This document shows positions 26,343 to 35,089 of a stretch of 64,000 nt of DNA, piece after piece. The notes below the pieces were generated by a model. The model was given only the letters and a program-made list of their open reading frames with translations, made no database searches and was not told the DNA's origin. The stretch is from an uncultured Eubacteriales bacterium (GTDB lineage Bacteria > Bacillota > Clostridia > Christensenellales > CAG-138), in NCBI GenBank assembly GCA_900546845.1, contig UREK01000005.1:1-64000 (forward strand), in the 5' to 3' direction. The stretch's first letter is position 1. Each line of letters opens with the position of its first letter. The position numbers and the translations under genes are program-made.

Positions 26343-26927
26343 ATGAAATTCAGGTGGATAGACAAGCTCCTGCTTGTTGTTGTGTTGCTTTTGGTGATCG
26401 CGCTTTCGGCGCTTTGCATCGGAATTGCAATGTCCTTCCTCACGGCGGATATGATTTCGCGTGTTGTAGGCATCGTTACAAACGGCATGATCGAAAACCA
26501 ACTCATTATGGGCGGCATCGGCCTTGTGCTTCTGATCGTTGCCTTTCGGCTGTTCATCGCCATGGGGAACCGGAAGGCGCCACAGCCCGCGGCTGCGCCG
26601 AAGCCAACCTCCGCGCTCATCCTTGCCAGCGATAATGGCTCCGCCTTCATTGCCCTTGCAGCCATCGACAGTATGGTGCAGCGCCATTGCAAGGCGAACC
26701 CAAAGGTGAAGGAATGCGAGAGCAGCGTGGCGGCCGTGGAAAGCGGAACCGTCAGCGTCGGGCTCAAACTGGCCGTCGCAAACGAAACGGTGCTCCCGGA
26801 ATTTACGCAGGCTTTGCAGGATTCGCTCAAGGCGTACATCGAGACCCATTGCGGCATCACCGTGCGGGATGTTGACGTCCTCATCGTGAGCGCGCCCGCG
26901 CCTGCAAAGCAGCCGCGCGTGATGTGA
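26343..26927 (+). CDS. amaP: AmaP-like alkaline shock membrane anchor
   Basis: 194-residue protein with two N-terminal membrane helices (about 8-38 and 53-76), then an Asp23-like soluble domain. The ATG at 26343 follows AAAGGAGA; a longer in-frame reading from 26283 has no ribosome site. In the known system AmaP tethers Asp23 to the membrane through this arrangement. It sits between the Asp23 and DUF2273 genes, which supports the call. The sequence itself is weakly conserved. Confidence 0.82.
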   Translation: MKFRWIDKLLLVVVLLLVIALSALCIGIAMSFLTADMISRVVGIVTNGMIENQLIMGGIGLVLLIVAFRLFIAMGNRKAPQPAAAPKPTSALILASDNGSAFIALAAIDSMVQRHCKANPKVKECESSVAAVESGTVSVGLKLAVANETVLPEFTQALQDSLKAYIETHCGITVRDVDVLIVSAPAPAKQPRVM

Positions 26928-26937
26928 GGTGCGGGAA

Positions 26938-27165
26938 ATGAACGACTTTTTCGCATTTTGCAGGCTTTATAAATGGCGCATCCTGAGCGTGTGCTGCGGC
27001 ATTTTGTTTGCGATCCTGATTTTCACGATCGGCTTCTGGCGCACGCTTCTGCTGTTTGCGATCGTGGGCGTTGCCTATTTTATCGGCACGCTGCTCGACG
27101 AAGGCGGCCGCACCCGCGTAAAGGAATTTTTCGCGGGATTATTCCAACACAAAAACAACGGCTGA
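26938..27165 (+). CDS. DUF2273 small membrane protein
   Basis: 75-residue protein with two hydrophobic helices (about 15-31 and 34-50) separated by a short GFWRT turn, and a charged C-terminus. GFWRTLLLFAIVGVAYFIG is the characteristic DUF2273 segment. ATG 26938 has GAGG 8 bases upstream; the GTG at 26929 lies next to that site. It belongs to the Asp23 operon; no biochemical role is known. Confidence 0.88.
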   Translation: MNDFFAFCRLYKWRILSVCCGILFAILIFTIGFWRTLLLFAIVGVAYFIGTLLDEGGRTRVKEFFAGLFQHKNNG

Positions 27166-27198
27166 CGCCGGGCTTACCCACGGAGGACGAAAGAAAAT

Positions 27199-27624
27199 AT
27201 GAGCAGGAAAACAGCGCGCGAGGTCGCAATGAAGCTCGCGTTTGCTCGCTTATTCGGGGGAGAGGACACCTATGAGGCTGTGCTGGACAAGTCCGGCATC
27301 ACGGAAACGCTCACGGAGGAGGACGTTGCCTTTTCCGACGCCGTACTCTCCGGCATTGAAGCGCACCAAGATGAGATCGATCCTCTGATCGGTGAGCTCG
27401 CCATCGGCTGGAGCATTGAGCGCATGCCGCGGGTGGATCTTTCCATCCTGCGCGTTGCAATTTACGAGATGATGTACCGCAAGGACATCCCTTGCAGCGT
27501 ATCTATCAACGAAGCGGTGGAACTCGCAAAGCGCTTTGGCGGCGAGCGTTCCTCTGCCTATATCAACGGCATGCTGGGGACGCTTGCAAAGCGGCTTGCG
27601 GCAGAAAACGGAGCGCAGGCGTAA
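27199..27624 (+). CDS. nusB: Transcription antitermination factor NusB
   Basis: 141-residue all-helical RNA-binding protein that, with S10 (NusE), promotes rRNA antitermination. MSRKTAREVAMKLAFA at the start, WSIERMPRVDLSILRVAIYEM and SINEAVELAKRFGGERSSAYINGML are diagnostic. Its stop overlaps the next start (TAATG). The Asp23-nusB-xseAB-ispA-dxs order is the standard Firmicutes arrangement. Confidence 0.97.
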   Translation: MSRKTAREVAMKLAFARLFGGEDTYEAVLDKSGITETLTEEDVAFSDAVLSGIEAHQDEIDPLIGELAIGWSIERMPRVDLSILRVAIYEMMYRKDIPCSVSINEAVELAKRFGGERSSAYINGMLGTLAKRLAAENGAQA

Positions 27625-28610
27625 TGGATGCGTATGTCGGCGTGGATACGAGCTGCTATACCACGTCCGTCGCCTGCGTGGACGAACAAGGCATCGTCTC
27701 CGACTTGAGGACGGTGCTTTCTGTTAAGCAGGGGGAACGGGGCCTTCGCCAAAGCGATGGCCTGTTTCAGCATGTTCGGAATTTGGAGACGCTGATACCG
27801 CGGTTGCTCGACGCGGCCGGCGGCAGGGCGGTGCGCGGCGTTTGCGTCAGCGCCCGGCCCAGGCCGAACGAGGATTCCTACATGCCGGTGTTCCTTGCGG
27901 GGAAGATGTGCGCGGCAACTGCTGCGGCCGCTCTGCGCGTTCCGCTCCTTGTGGCTTCGCATCAGGAGGGGCATGTGCGCGCTGCGCTGCATGGGAATGA
28001 ACGCCTGATGGGGCAGCCTTTTTTGGGGATGCACATCTCCGGCGGCACCACAGAGGTGTTCCTCGTGGACGAAGCGCTTCGGATCTTGCTTCTCTCCGGC
28101 ACGGAGGATCTGCATGCCGGGCAGTTTGTGGATCGCATCGGCGTAGCGATGGGTTTTAGCTTCCCTTGTGGGAAGCAGCTTGAGACGCTTGCCGCAGGAT
28201 TTGCCCCGAAAGCAGGCTTTGCGAAGCTACCGGCGACCGTGCGGGACGGCATGTGCTCCTTTTCCGGCGTGGAGACCCGCGCGCAGGCGATGATTAACGG
28301 CGGCGCGGAACATGCGGAGATCGCCTATGCAGCGTATGACTGCATGGCACGCACATTTGCGAAGATGCTCGGCCATGCGATGGAGAAAACAGGCGTGACG
28401 CGCGCGCTGCTCGCGGGCGGCGTAGCCTCAAGCCCGCTGTTACGCGCACTCCTTCGGGAACGGCTCAAAAAGCAGGTCCGGGAAGCGGAACTTTTTTTCG
28501 GGGAAAGCACGCTTTCCTCGGACAACGCGGTCGGCGCGGCGCTATTGTGCAGGGACCGGCTTGGCCGCCCGGCGAAAGGTGAAGCGGAATGCAAGATGGA
28601 TATACTTTAA
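27624..28610 (+). CDS. TsaD/Kae1-like ASKHA protein (peptidase M22 annotation)
   Basis: 328-residue protein of the Kae1/TsaD superfamily. It starts with YVGVDTSCYTTSVA (the phosphate-1 loop), has the metal-binding HQEGH (about 113-117), GMHISGGTTEVFLV (phosphate-2) and LLAGGVASSPLLRALLRE. It differs from true TsaD in length and spacing and looks like the second TsaD-like paralogue that Firmicutes carry next to xseA; bona fide tsaD should be elsewhere. The activity is unproven and the old name O-sialoglycoprotease is misleading. It overlaps both nusB and xseA, implying coupled translation. Confidence 0.82.
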   Translation: MDAYVGVDTSCYTTSVACVDEQGIVSDLRTVLSVKQGERGLRQSDGLFQHVRNLETLIPRLLDAAGGRAVRGVCVSARPRPNEDSYMPVFLAGKMCAATAAAALRVPLLVASHQEGHVRAALHGNERLMGQPFLGMHISGGTTEVFLVDEALRILLLSGTEDLHAGQFVDRIGVAMGFSFPCGKQLETLAAGFAPKAGFAKLPATVRDGMCSFSGVETRAQAMINGGAEHAEIAYAAYDCMARTFAKMLGHAMEKTGVTRALLAGGVASSPLLRALLRERLKKQVREAELFFGESTLSSDNAVGAALLCRDRLGRPAKGEAECKMDIL

Positions 28611-29803
28611 CTGTTACCCAATTAAACGACTATGTCGCAGGTCTGCTGCAGCGGGACGCGCTTTTGCGGGGGCTTTCTGTGCGCGGCGAAGTCAGCGGCC
28701 TCAAGCGCCACAGCTCCGGGCATGTTTATTTCACGCTGAAGGACAGCGGCGCGCTTGTGCGCTGCGTTATGTTCCGCCAGGATGCGCTCCAATGCAGCAT
28801 CGCGTTCTCCGACGGCATGGAGATTGTCGCGCAGGGGCATGTCGCGCTGTATGCGCGGGATGGGCAGTACCAATTCTACGTGAAGTCCGTGCGCCACGAA
28901 GGGGAGGGCGAGCTTTACCGCCGCTTTCTCATGCTCAAAACGCGCTTGCAGGCGCGCGGATTGTTTGACGAGGCGCATAAGAAGCCCATCCCGGCGCTGC
29001 CCCATTGCGTCGGAATCGTCACCTCTCAAAGCGGCGCCGCCGTGCGCGACGTCATCAGCGTCGCGCAGCGCAGGTTTCCGAACATGAACCTGCTGCTCTG
29101 CCCGGCCGCCGTTCAGGGCGTGGGCGCGGCGCAGGAAATCGCGGAGGGAATCCGCCTGATGAACCGCCTTGGGCGCGCGGATGTGCTGATCGTCGGCCGT
29201 GGCGGCGGAAGTCTGGAGGATCTCTGGGCGTTTAACGAGGAAGTTGTCGCGGAAGCGATTTATGAAAGCGAGATTCCCGTCGTGAGCGCGGTTGGGCATG
29301 AGACGGATTTTACCATCGCGGATTTCGTATCGGATCTGCGCGCGCCGACGCCGTCGGCAGCGGCAGAGCTTTGCGTGCCGGAATACGACGCGCTGCTTTC
29401 TACCCTTGAAGGGATGCGCGAGACGCTGCTGGACGCTGCGCGCGGCAGGCTTGCCCGGCGCAGGGCGCAGATTATGGCTATTGAACGGAGCAGCGCATTT
29501 GCCCAGCCGAGGCATCGGCTTATGGATACACAGCATGCGGTACGGGACGCAGCGCGGCAGCTTGATGCGGCGGCAAGCGCGTCCGTCGCCTCCGCCGCAC
29601 GCGCATATGAGGCGCTCGCCGGCAGGCTGGAGGCGCTTTCCCCAGCGCATACGCTTGCGCGCGGGTTCGCGCTTGTGCAGGGGCAAAGCGGCGCGTACTG
29701 CGGCAAAGCGGAAGCGCTTTCTCCGGGCGAATCCATCCGAATTGTATTCCAGGATGGTGCGGCTAGGGCGACCGTGAGCGAGATTACGCACGAGCAAAAA
29801 TAA
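28589..29803 (+). CDS. xseA: Exodeoxyribonuclease VII large subunit
   Basis: 404-residue nuclease subunit degrading single-stranded DNA. The N-terminal OB domain (TVTQLNDYVAGLLQRD and LSVRGEVSGLKRHSSGHVYFTLKD) leads to the catalytic domain with GIVTSQSGAAVRD, GRGGGSLEDLWAFNEE and SAVGHETDFTIAD, and then a coiled-coil C-terminus. The start lies 22 bases inside the upstream gene with GAAAGGTGA ahead of it. xseB follows after 17 bases. Confidence 0.97.
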   Translation: MQDGYTLTVTQLNDYVAGLLQRDALLRGLSVRGEVSGLKRHSSGHVYFTLKDSGALVRCVMFRQDALQCSIAFSDGMEIVAQGHVALYARDGQYQFYVKSVRHEGEGELYRRFLMLKTRLQARGLFDEAHKKPIPALPHCVGIVTSQSGAAVRDVISVAQRRFPNMNLLLCPAAVQGVGAAQEIAEGIRLMNRLGRADVLIVGRGGGSLEDLWAFNEEVVAEAIYESEIPVVSAVGHETDFTIADFVSDLRAPTPSAAAELCVPEYDALLSTLEGMRETLLDAARGRLARRRAQIMAIERSSAFAQPRHRLMDTQHAVRDAARQLDAAASASVASAARAYEALAGRLEALSPAHTLARGFALVQGQSGAYCGKAEALSPGESIRIVFQDGAARATVSEITHEQK

Positions 29804-29820
29804 AAAGGAACGGAAAAAAC

Positions 29821-30036
29821 ATGGCGAAGAAAAAGCAAACCTTTGAGGATTCCATGCGGAGGCTGGAGGAGATCGTTGCCACGCTTTCCGCGGGGAACTT
29901 GCCGTTGGACGAGATGATGAAGCTATATGAGGAAGGGCGCGCGCTTTCGGCCGATTGTCTTGCGCAGCTCGAAGCCTATGAAGGCAGGCTGGAGGCGGTT
30001 GCGCCTACAGAGCCCGAAGAGGAGCCAGAAGAATGA
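29821..30036 (+). CDS. xseB: Exodeoxyribonuclease VII small subunit
   Basis: 71-residue helical-hairpin protein that binds the coiled coil of XseA. TFEDSMRRLEEIVATLSAGN and LPLDEMMKLYEEGRAL are the family core; the tail is strongly acidic. ispA overlaps its stop (ATGA). Confidence 0.96.
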   Translation: MAKKKQTFEDSMRRLEEIVATLSAGNLPLDEMMKLYEEGRALSADCLAQLEAYEGRLEAVAPTEPEEEPEE

Positions 30037-30899
30037 CGAACTTGGAACATATTGAAGCTGCACTGCGGGCATATATGGCCGCGGGCATACCGGAACCGCT
30101 GCGCGCTGCGATGGAATACAGCCTGCTTGCGGGCGGTAAACGGCTTCGGCCGATGCTTTGCCTTTTCGCCTGCGAGATGATGGGTGGGGCGCTTGAAGCC
30201 GCGCTGCCGCTCGCTTGTGCGCTGGAGATGATCCATACCTATTCGCTGATCCATGACGACCTGCCCTGCATGGATGACGATGACTTCCGGCGGGGCAGGC
30301 CGTCGAATCACAAGACGTTCGGCGAGGCAAACGCGCTCCTTGCGGGCGACGGACTTCTGACCTATGCGTTTGAGGTGATCCTTTCCGAAGGGCCGAAACA
30401 CGTTGCGGCAGCCCCGCGCTATTATGAGGCGGCGGCCGAAATCGCACACGGCGCGGGCGTGAACGGCATGGTCGCCGGGCAGTGGGCCGACCTTGCCAAC
30501 GAAAAGAACCCCTGCGCGGATGCGGAGACGCTCAGCTATATCCATGCCCGCAAGACGGGCGGGCTCATCACTGCGGCGGTACTCGCGGGCGGTCTCGCGG
30601 GCAATGCGGACGCGGACAGCCTCGCGGCACTCCGGGAATTCGGCGCGCATTTCGGCGTGCTGTTCCAGATCACGGACGATCTTCTGGATGTGGAGGGCGA
30701 TGCGGCGAAGGTGGGGAAAACGCTCGGCAAGGACGTGGCGCATCAAAAGCTGACCTATCCGGGGCTCTACGGCCTTGCGCAAGCAAAGCGCATGGCGGCG
30801 GCGGAGGCCCGGCTTGCAAAGGAGGCGCTCGCGCCGTTTGGGAAACGCGCAGCCTGGTTCCTCACACTTGCGGAGCAGACGCTGACGCGAACCTTTTAG
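30033..30899 (+). CDS. ispA: Polyprenyl (farnesyl/geranylgeranyl) diphosphate synthase
   Basis: 288-residue trans-isoprenyl diphosphate synthase. LLAGGKRLRPML binds isopentenyl diphosphate; the first aspartate-rich motif is DDLPCMDDDDFRRGRPSNH (about 75-93) and the second is FQITDDLLDVEGD (about 210-222). Ala-Leu-Glu-Met-Ile-His-Thr-Tyr-Ser before the first motif fits a bacterial farnesyl-type enzyme, but chain length is not certain. It is co-transcribed with xseB and lies just before dxs, so isoprenoid precursor genes are grouped; ispH is at 56.3 kb. Confidence 0.94.
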   Translation: MTNLEHIEAALRAYMAAGIPEPLRAAMEYSLLAGGKRLRPMLCLFACEMMGGALEAALPLACALEMIHTYSLIHDDLPCMDDDDFRRGRPSNHKTFGEANALLAGDGLLTYAFEVILSEGPKHVAAAPRYYEAAAEIAHGAGVNGMVAGQWADLANEKNPCADAETLSYIHARKTGGLITAAVLAGGLAGNADADSLAALREFGAHFGVLFQITDDLLDVEGDAAKVGKTLGKDVAHQKLTYPGLYGLAQAKRMAAAEARLAKEALAPFGKRAAWFLTLAEQTLTRTF

Positions 30900-30962
30900 T
30901 CCGAATCCGCACAAAAATACAAATTATTCCGCGTCATGATGGTTTTATGCATTTTATGGCGC

Positions 30963-30999
30963 CTTTGCCCTTGTAAGCGCAGAGGCAAAGTGTTATAAT
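30963..30999 (+). promoter_or_regulatory. dxs promoter with flanking inverted repeat
   Basis: TTGTAA (30971-30976), 17 bases, TATAAT (30994-30999). An inverted repeat CTTTGCC (30963-30969) and GGCAAAG (30984-30990), 14 bases apart, brackets the -35, so it could be an operator. Dxs makes the committed isoprenoid precursor, so regulation here would be sensible; the regulator is unknown. Confidence 0.65.
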
Positions 31000-31034
31000 A
31001 CCATCCGCGTTTGTGCATGGAAAGGCGGAACGGA

Positions 31035-32888
31035 ATGACGAAAACCCCGCGATTGGATTCGATCCATTCCATAGAGGACTTTAAGCGTATCGACGAGAAG
31101 GAGCTGCCCAAGCTCGCGGAAGAGATACGCTCCTTTCTTGTGGAAAAGGTATCGCGTACGGGCGGGCATCTCGCTTCCAACCTCGGCGTCGTCGAATTGA
31201 CGATTGCCCTGCACCGCGCGTTCGATTCCCCTGCGGACAAAATTATATTCGATGTAGGCCATCAGGCCTACGTGCATAAAATTCTTACCGGCCGGGCGGC
31301 TGAATTTGATCGTTTGCGCCAGAAGGACGGCATCAGCGGCTTTCCGAAACGTTCGGAAAGCCTGCACGACGTCTTTGGCACCGGCCACGCGAGCACGTCC
31401 GTTTCCGCGGCGCTCGGCCTCCTGCGTGCGGAGCGCATGCTGGGCGGGGAAGGCAGTGTGGTCGCTGTGCTGGGCGACGGCGCGCTGACCGGCGGGCTTT
31501 GCTTTGAGGCGCTCAACGACGCGGGGCAGAGCAAACAGCCGCTCATCGTCGTGCTCAACGATAACGATATGTCAATCTCCCACAACGTCGGCGCGGTAAA
31601 CCGGCACCTGAGCCGCATGCGGACGAGCCGTTCCTACCAGCGCTTTAAGCACAATACGGCCGAATTCTTAAAGCGGTTGCCGAAGGTTGGCGTCCGCTTG
31701 TTTGGAGACGCGCTGCGCCTGAAGAACCGGATCAAATACTTTCTCATTCCAAATGTGCTTTTTGAGGAGATGGGGTTCACCTACCTTGGTCCTGTGGACG
31801 GGCACGACATCGACGCCCTGACGCAGGTGTTCGCGCGGGCGAAGCATCTAGAAAGCCCCGTGGTCATCCACGCTGTGACCAAGAAGGGAAAGGGGTACAC
31901 GCTTGCGGAGCAGAACCCGGAGAAATTTCATGGAATCGGGAAGTTCGACGTGGATACAGGCGCTGTAAACGGAAGCAAACGGGAGAGCAATTCGTCTGTA
32001 TTCGCGCGGACCCTGTGCGGCCTTGCGCGGGCGGATTCCCGCATTGCCGCTATCACGGCCGCGATGCCGCAGGGGACGGGGCTTGACCGCTTTGCCACCG
32101 AATTTCCGGAGCGTTTTTTTGACGTCGGCATCGCAGAGGAACATGCCGTTACGATGGCCGCGGGCATGGCGGCTGCCGGCGCGCGCCCGGTCGTTGCGAT
32201 CTACTCTACGTTTTTGCAGCGCGCTTACGATGAGATTTTGCATGACGTCTGCCTGCAAGGGCTCCCTGTCGTGTTTGCGGTAGACCGCGCTGGGCTTGTA
32301 GGCGAGGATGGCGAAACACATCAGGGTGTGTACGACATCGCGTTTTTACGCGCTTTGCCCGGGATGATGGTGCTTTCCCCGGCTACCCAGGAGGAGCTTT
32401 GCGAGATGCTGCGGCTTGCACTGATGCAAAACGGGCCGGTTGCAATCCGATATAATCGCGGTGCGTTGGCCTCACGCCCCATCGCGCAGCCCGTGCAGCC
32501 GGGTGAATGGGAAGAAATCTTGCCGCTCGAAGGAGCGCATGTGGTTCTCCTTGCAAGCGGACGCATGGTTGAGCCGGCGCGGGAGGCTGCCTCAGGCCTG
32601 CCCGCGGCCATTGTCAGCGTGCGCAGCATAAAGCCGATGGATGATGCGATGCTCTCGCGTATTGCCACGCATGGCGCGCCGGTAATTACGCTGGAGGATG
32701 GCGTGCTTACAGGCGGCTTTGGCGAGGCGGTGCAGGCGCGGATCGGGCACGCGGTGTGCGTGATTACATGCGGCGTTGGAGAAACGCCCATGAGGCATGC
32801 GTCCGTTGCGGAGCAGGACGCGCTCTGCGGCATCAGCGCGGAAGCGATCCGCAAAACGATATTAAACTGTTTGGAGCAGATGCAATGA
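31035..32888 (+). CDS. dxs: 1-deoxy-D-xylulose-5-phosphate synthase
   Basis: 617-residue thiamine diphosphate enzyme that joins pyruvate and glyceraldehyde 3-phosphate in the first step of the MEP pathway. TGGHLASNLGVVELTIALHR, DVGHQAYVHKILTGR, GDGALTGG with the following cofactor NDN motif, and EEHAVTMAAGMA in the pyrimidine-binding half are all present. ATG 31035 follows GGAAAGGCGG; upstream TTG and ATG codons in frame are poorly placed. tlyA overlaps its stop (ATGA). Confidence 0.98.
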   Translation: MTKTPRLDSIHSIEDFKRIDEKELPKLAEEIRSFLVEKVSRTGGHLASNLGVVELTIALHRAFDSPADKIIFDVGHQAYVHKILTGRAAEFDRLRQKDGISGFPKRSESLHDVFGTGHASTSVSAALGLLRAERMLGGEGSVVAVLGDGALTGGLCFEALNDAGQSKQPLIVVLNDNDMSISHNVGAVNRHLSRMRTSRSYQRFKHNTAEFLKRLPKVGVRLFGDALRLKNRIKYFLIPNVLFEEMGFTYLGPVDGHDIDALTQVFARAKHLESPVVIHAVTKKGKGYTLAEQNPEKFHGIGKFDVDTGAVNGSKRESNSSVFARTLCGLARADSRIAAITAAMPQGTGLDRFATEFPERFFDVGIAEEHAVTMAAGMAAAGARPVVAIYSTFLQRAYDEILHDVCLQGLPVVFAVDRAGLVGEDGETHQGVYDIAFLRALPGMMVLSPATQEELCEMLRLALMQNGPVAIRYNRGALASRPIAQPVQPGEWEEILPLEGAHVVLLASGRMVEPAREAASGLPAAIVSVRSIKPMDDAMLSRIATHGAPVITLEDGVLTGGFGEAVQARIGHAVCVITCGVGETPMRHASVAEQDALCGISAEAIRKTILNCLEQMQ

Positions 32889-33709
32889 AGGGGACACGCG
32901 CAGATTTAAGGCTCGTGGAGCTTGGCCTTGCGGAAAGCCGGGAGAAAGCGCGTTCGCTTATCATGAGCGGCGCGGTCAGCATTGGCGGCGTGCGGGTGGA
33001 AAAACCGGGCGACAACGTGCCGCCGGATTGCACGCTTTCCGTAAAGGAAAACCCGATCCCGTTCGTGAGCCGCGGCGGGCTGAAACTGGACAAGCCTGTG
33101 CGCAAATATGCCCTTTCCCTTGCGAATGCAGTCGCGCTTGACATCGGCGCTTCCACGGGCGGCTTTACGGATTGTATGCTGCAAAACGGTGCAAAAAAGG
33201 TCTATGCGATCGACGTGGGGTACGGCCAGCTGGATTGGCGTCTGCGCAGCGACCCACGCGTCATCGTGATGGAGCGCACCAATGCGCGCTATATGGAGCC
33301 GGGATGGTTTTCAGAGCAGCCGGACTTTGCTTCCATGGACGTTTCATTCATCTCGATCCGCCTGATCCTACCGCAGATATTCACATGCCTGCGGGCGGGC
33401 GCTAACGCCGTCGTCCTCGTGAAACCGCAGTTTGAAGCGGGGCGTGGGAAGGTCGGGAAAAACGGCGTGGTGCGCGACCCGGAAACGCACAGGGAGGTCC
33501 TCCTGGGGGCGGCGGAATTCGCACTGGAAACAGGATTCTGCGTATTGCAGGTGGACTATTCGCCTATCACCGGCCCAAAGGGCAACATCGAATTCCTGCT
33601 TGTACTGCAAAAGCCGGTCCGCGGGGAATCTGCGGATACAGCGCTTGCGTTGCGGGAGACGGTGGAAAAAATTGTTTCAGAAGCACATGCTGTGCACAAA
33701 AATGTTTAA
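32885..33709 (+). CDS. tlyA: TlyA-family rRNA 2'-O-methyltransferase
   Basis: 274-residue protein with an N-terminal S4 RNA-binding domain (RADLRLVELGLAESREKARS) and a FtsJ-like methyltransferase domain (SRGGLKLDKPV, LDIGASTGGFTDCMLQNGA, KPQFEAGR). TlyA enzymes methylate C1409 of 16S rRNA and, in some species, C1920 of 23S rRNA; they were once called hemolysins. The dxs-tlyA-nadK-argR-recN order is standard in spore-forming Firmicutes. Confidence 0.94.
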   Translation: MKGTRADLRLVELGLAESREKARSLIMSGAVSIGGVRVEKPGDNVPPDCTLSVKENPIPFVSRGGLKLDKPVRKYALSLANAVALDIGASTGGFTDCMLQNGAKKVYAIDVGYGQLDWRLRSDPRVIVMERTNARYMEPGWFSEQPDFASMDVSFISIRLILPQIFTCLRAGANAVVLVKPQFEAGRGKVGKNGVVRDPETHREVLLGAAEFALETGFCVLQVDYSPITGPKGNIEFLLVLQKPVRGESADTALALRETVEKIVSEAHAVHKNV

Positions 33710-33736
33710 ACATACAGAAATATATTAAAATATTTC

Positions 33737-33765
33737 TTGAAAAACCATATGCATAATATTATAAT
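33737..33765 (+). promoter_or_regulatory. nadK promoter
   Basis: TTGAAA (33737-33742), 17 bases, TATAAT (33760-33765), in an A/T-rich gap just before nadK. It probably also serves argR and recN. Confidence 0.88.
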
Positions 33766-33788
33766 ACTTATACAGATGGGGGATTGAC

Positions 33789-34607
33789 ATGCAGGAAATG
33801 ACCTTAGGCTTCTTCACGAATCCGCAGAAGCAGAGTGCTGTGGACGGCCTTTTGACGGGACTGTCGCAAGCGCTTTCATCGGGCTATTCCTGCTGCGTGG
33901 ACGCCCCGCTGCTGCCTTTACTCCCCGATGCTCTCCCGACGATCGATCAAAATACCCCGGATTTTATCCTTGCTTTCGGCGGGGATGGGACTATTTTGCG
34001 TGCAGCATCCAAGGCGGCCGAACTTGGCGTCCCAATCCTCGGAGTCAATCTTGGCAGAGTCGGCTTCTTAAGCGAGATCATGCCGGCTCAGTTGCAAGCT
34101 GCGCTCTCCCGCCTTGCGCAGCGCGCGTTTACGCTGGAAAAGCGGATGATGTTCGCCTGCCGCGTCAACGGCGGCGCGGCCCACTACTGTTTAAACGAAG
34201 TTCTACTTTATAAGCGTGCGTTTTCCGGGATTGTGGACATCAGCATGGAGATCAACGGCATGCAGGCAGGCTCCGTGATGTGCGACGGCGTGATCGTCAG
34301 CACCACGACGGGATCTACCGGTTATTCCATCTCTGCAGGAGGCCCCGTAGTCGCACCGGAACTGGACGTGGCAATCATCACGCCGATCTGCCCGCATACG
34401 CTTTCCTTCCGCCCGATCATCGCTCCTGCCGACGCGCAGATGCGTTTTTCCATGAACAGCGAGGGGTATATCTCCCTCGATGGAATCTATACGGCCGAAA
34501 TCAGCCGGGACGACGAGATCGTCGTTTACCGTTCGGAGCGGCACGTTGCTTTTGTGAAATTTGAGGAGCGGAACATTTATTCCCTGATCCGCAGCAAGTT
34601 ATCGTAA
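33789..34607 (+). CDS. nadK: NAD kinase
   Basis: 272-residue ATP-dependent kinase making NADP. The GGDGT motif appears in LAFGGDGTILRAA (about 62-74), NLGRVGFLSE follows, and CDGVIVSTTTGSTGYSISAGG is the conserved substrate-binding core. ATG 33789 is preceded by a GGGGGA site. It has its own promoter and is followed by argR after 27 bases. Confidence 0.96.
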   Translation: MQEMTLGFFTNPQKQSAVDGLLTGLSQALSSGYSCCVDAPLLPLLPDALPTIDQNTPDFILAFGGDGTILRAASKAAELGVPILGVNLGRVGFLSEIMPAQLQAALSRLAQRAFTLEKRMMFACRVNGGAAHYCLNEVLLYKRAFSGIVDISMEINGMQAGSVMCDGVIVSTTTGSTGYSISAGGPVVAPELDVAIITPICPHTLSFRPIIAPADAQMRFSMNSEGYISLDGIYTAEISRDDEIVVYRSERHVAFVKFEERNIYSLIRSKLS

Positions 34608-34634
34608 CATATACAACTTAGGAGGAATGATTGA

Positions 34635-35087
34635 ATGAAAGCGGCACGACATGCGATGATTCTTGATCTGATCGAGACGTTCAACATCGAGACGCAGGAC
34701 GATTTGGCGATGCGCCTGAAGGAGCGTGGGATCAATGTAACGCAGGCAACCGTATCGCGCGACATCAAGGAACTGCGCCTCATCAAGGTGCTTGCAGAGG
34801 ACGGCGGCTACAAGTACGCCACGGTAGACAAAGCGGAAGCTGGCTTAAAGGAACGGTTTATCCGCATCTTCTCGAATTCCGTGGTGTCGATCGCAAGCAC
34901 CTCCAACCTCATCATCATCAAGACGATCTCCGGCACCGGCAACGCGGCTGCGGAGGCGATCGATTCTATGCGCTGGAACGAGGTCGCAGGGACGCTTGCA
35001 GGGGATAACACCATTTTCGTTGCAATCAAGGACGTCAAGAGCGTGCCGGAGCTTGTGAAGCGCTTCAACGCAATGCTTAAACAATAA
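34635..35087 (+). CDS. argR: Arginine repressor ArgR
   Basis: 150-residue regulator with an N-terminal winged helix (residues 1-70, TQDDLAMRLKERGINVTQAT then the SRDIKEL recognition segment) and a C-terminal hexamerisation and arginine-binding domain (SGTGNAAAEAIDSM and GTLAGDNTIFVAIKD). ATG 34635 follows AGGAGGAATGATTGA. No arginine genes are nearby. recN starts 3 bases after its stop. Confidence 0.96.
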   Translation: MKAARHAMILDLIETFNIETQDDLAMRLKERGINVTQATVSRDIKELRLIKVLAEDGGYKYATVDKAEAGLKERFIRIFSNSVVSIASTSNLIIIKTISGTGNAAAEAIDSMRWNEVAGTLAGDNTIFVAIKDVKSVPELVKRFNAMLKQ

Positions 35088-35089
35088 AA

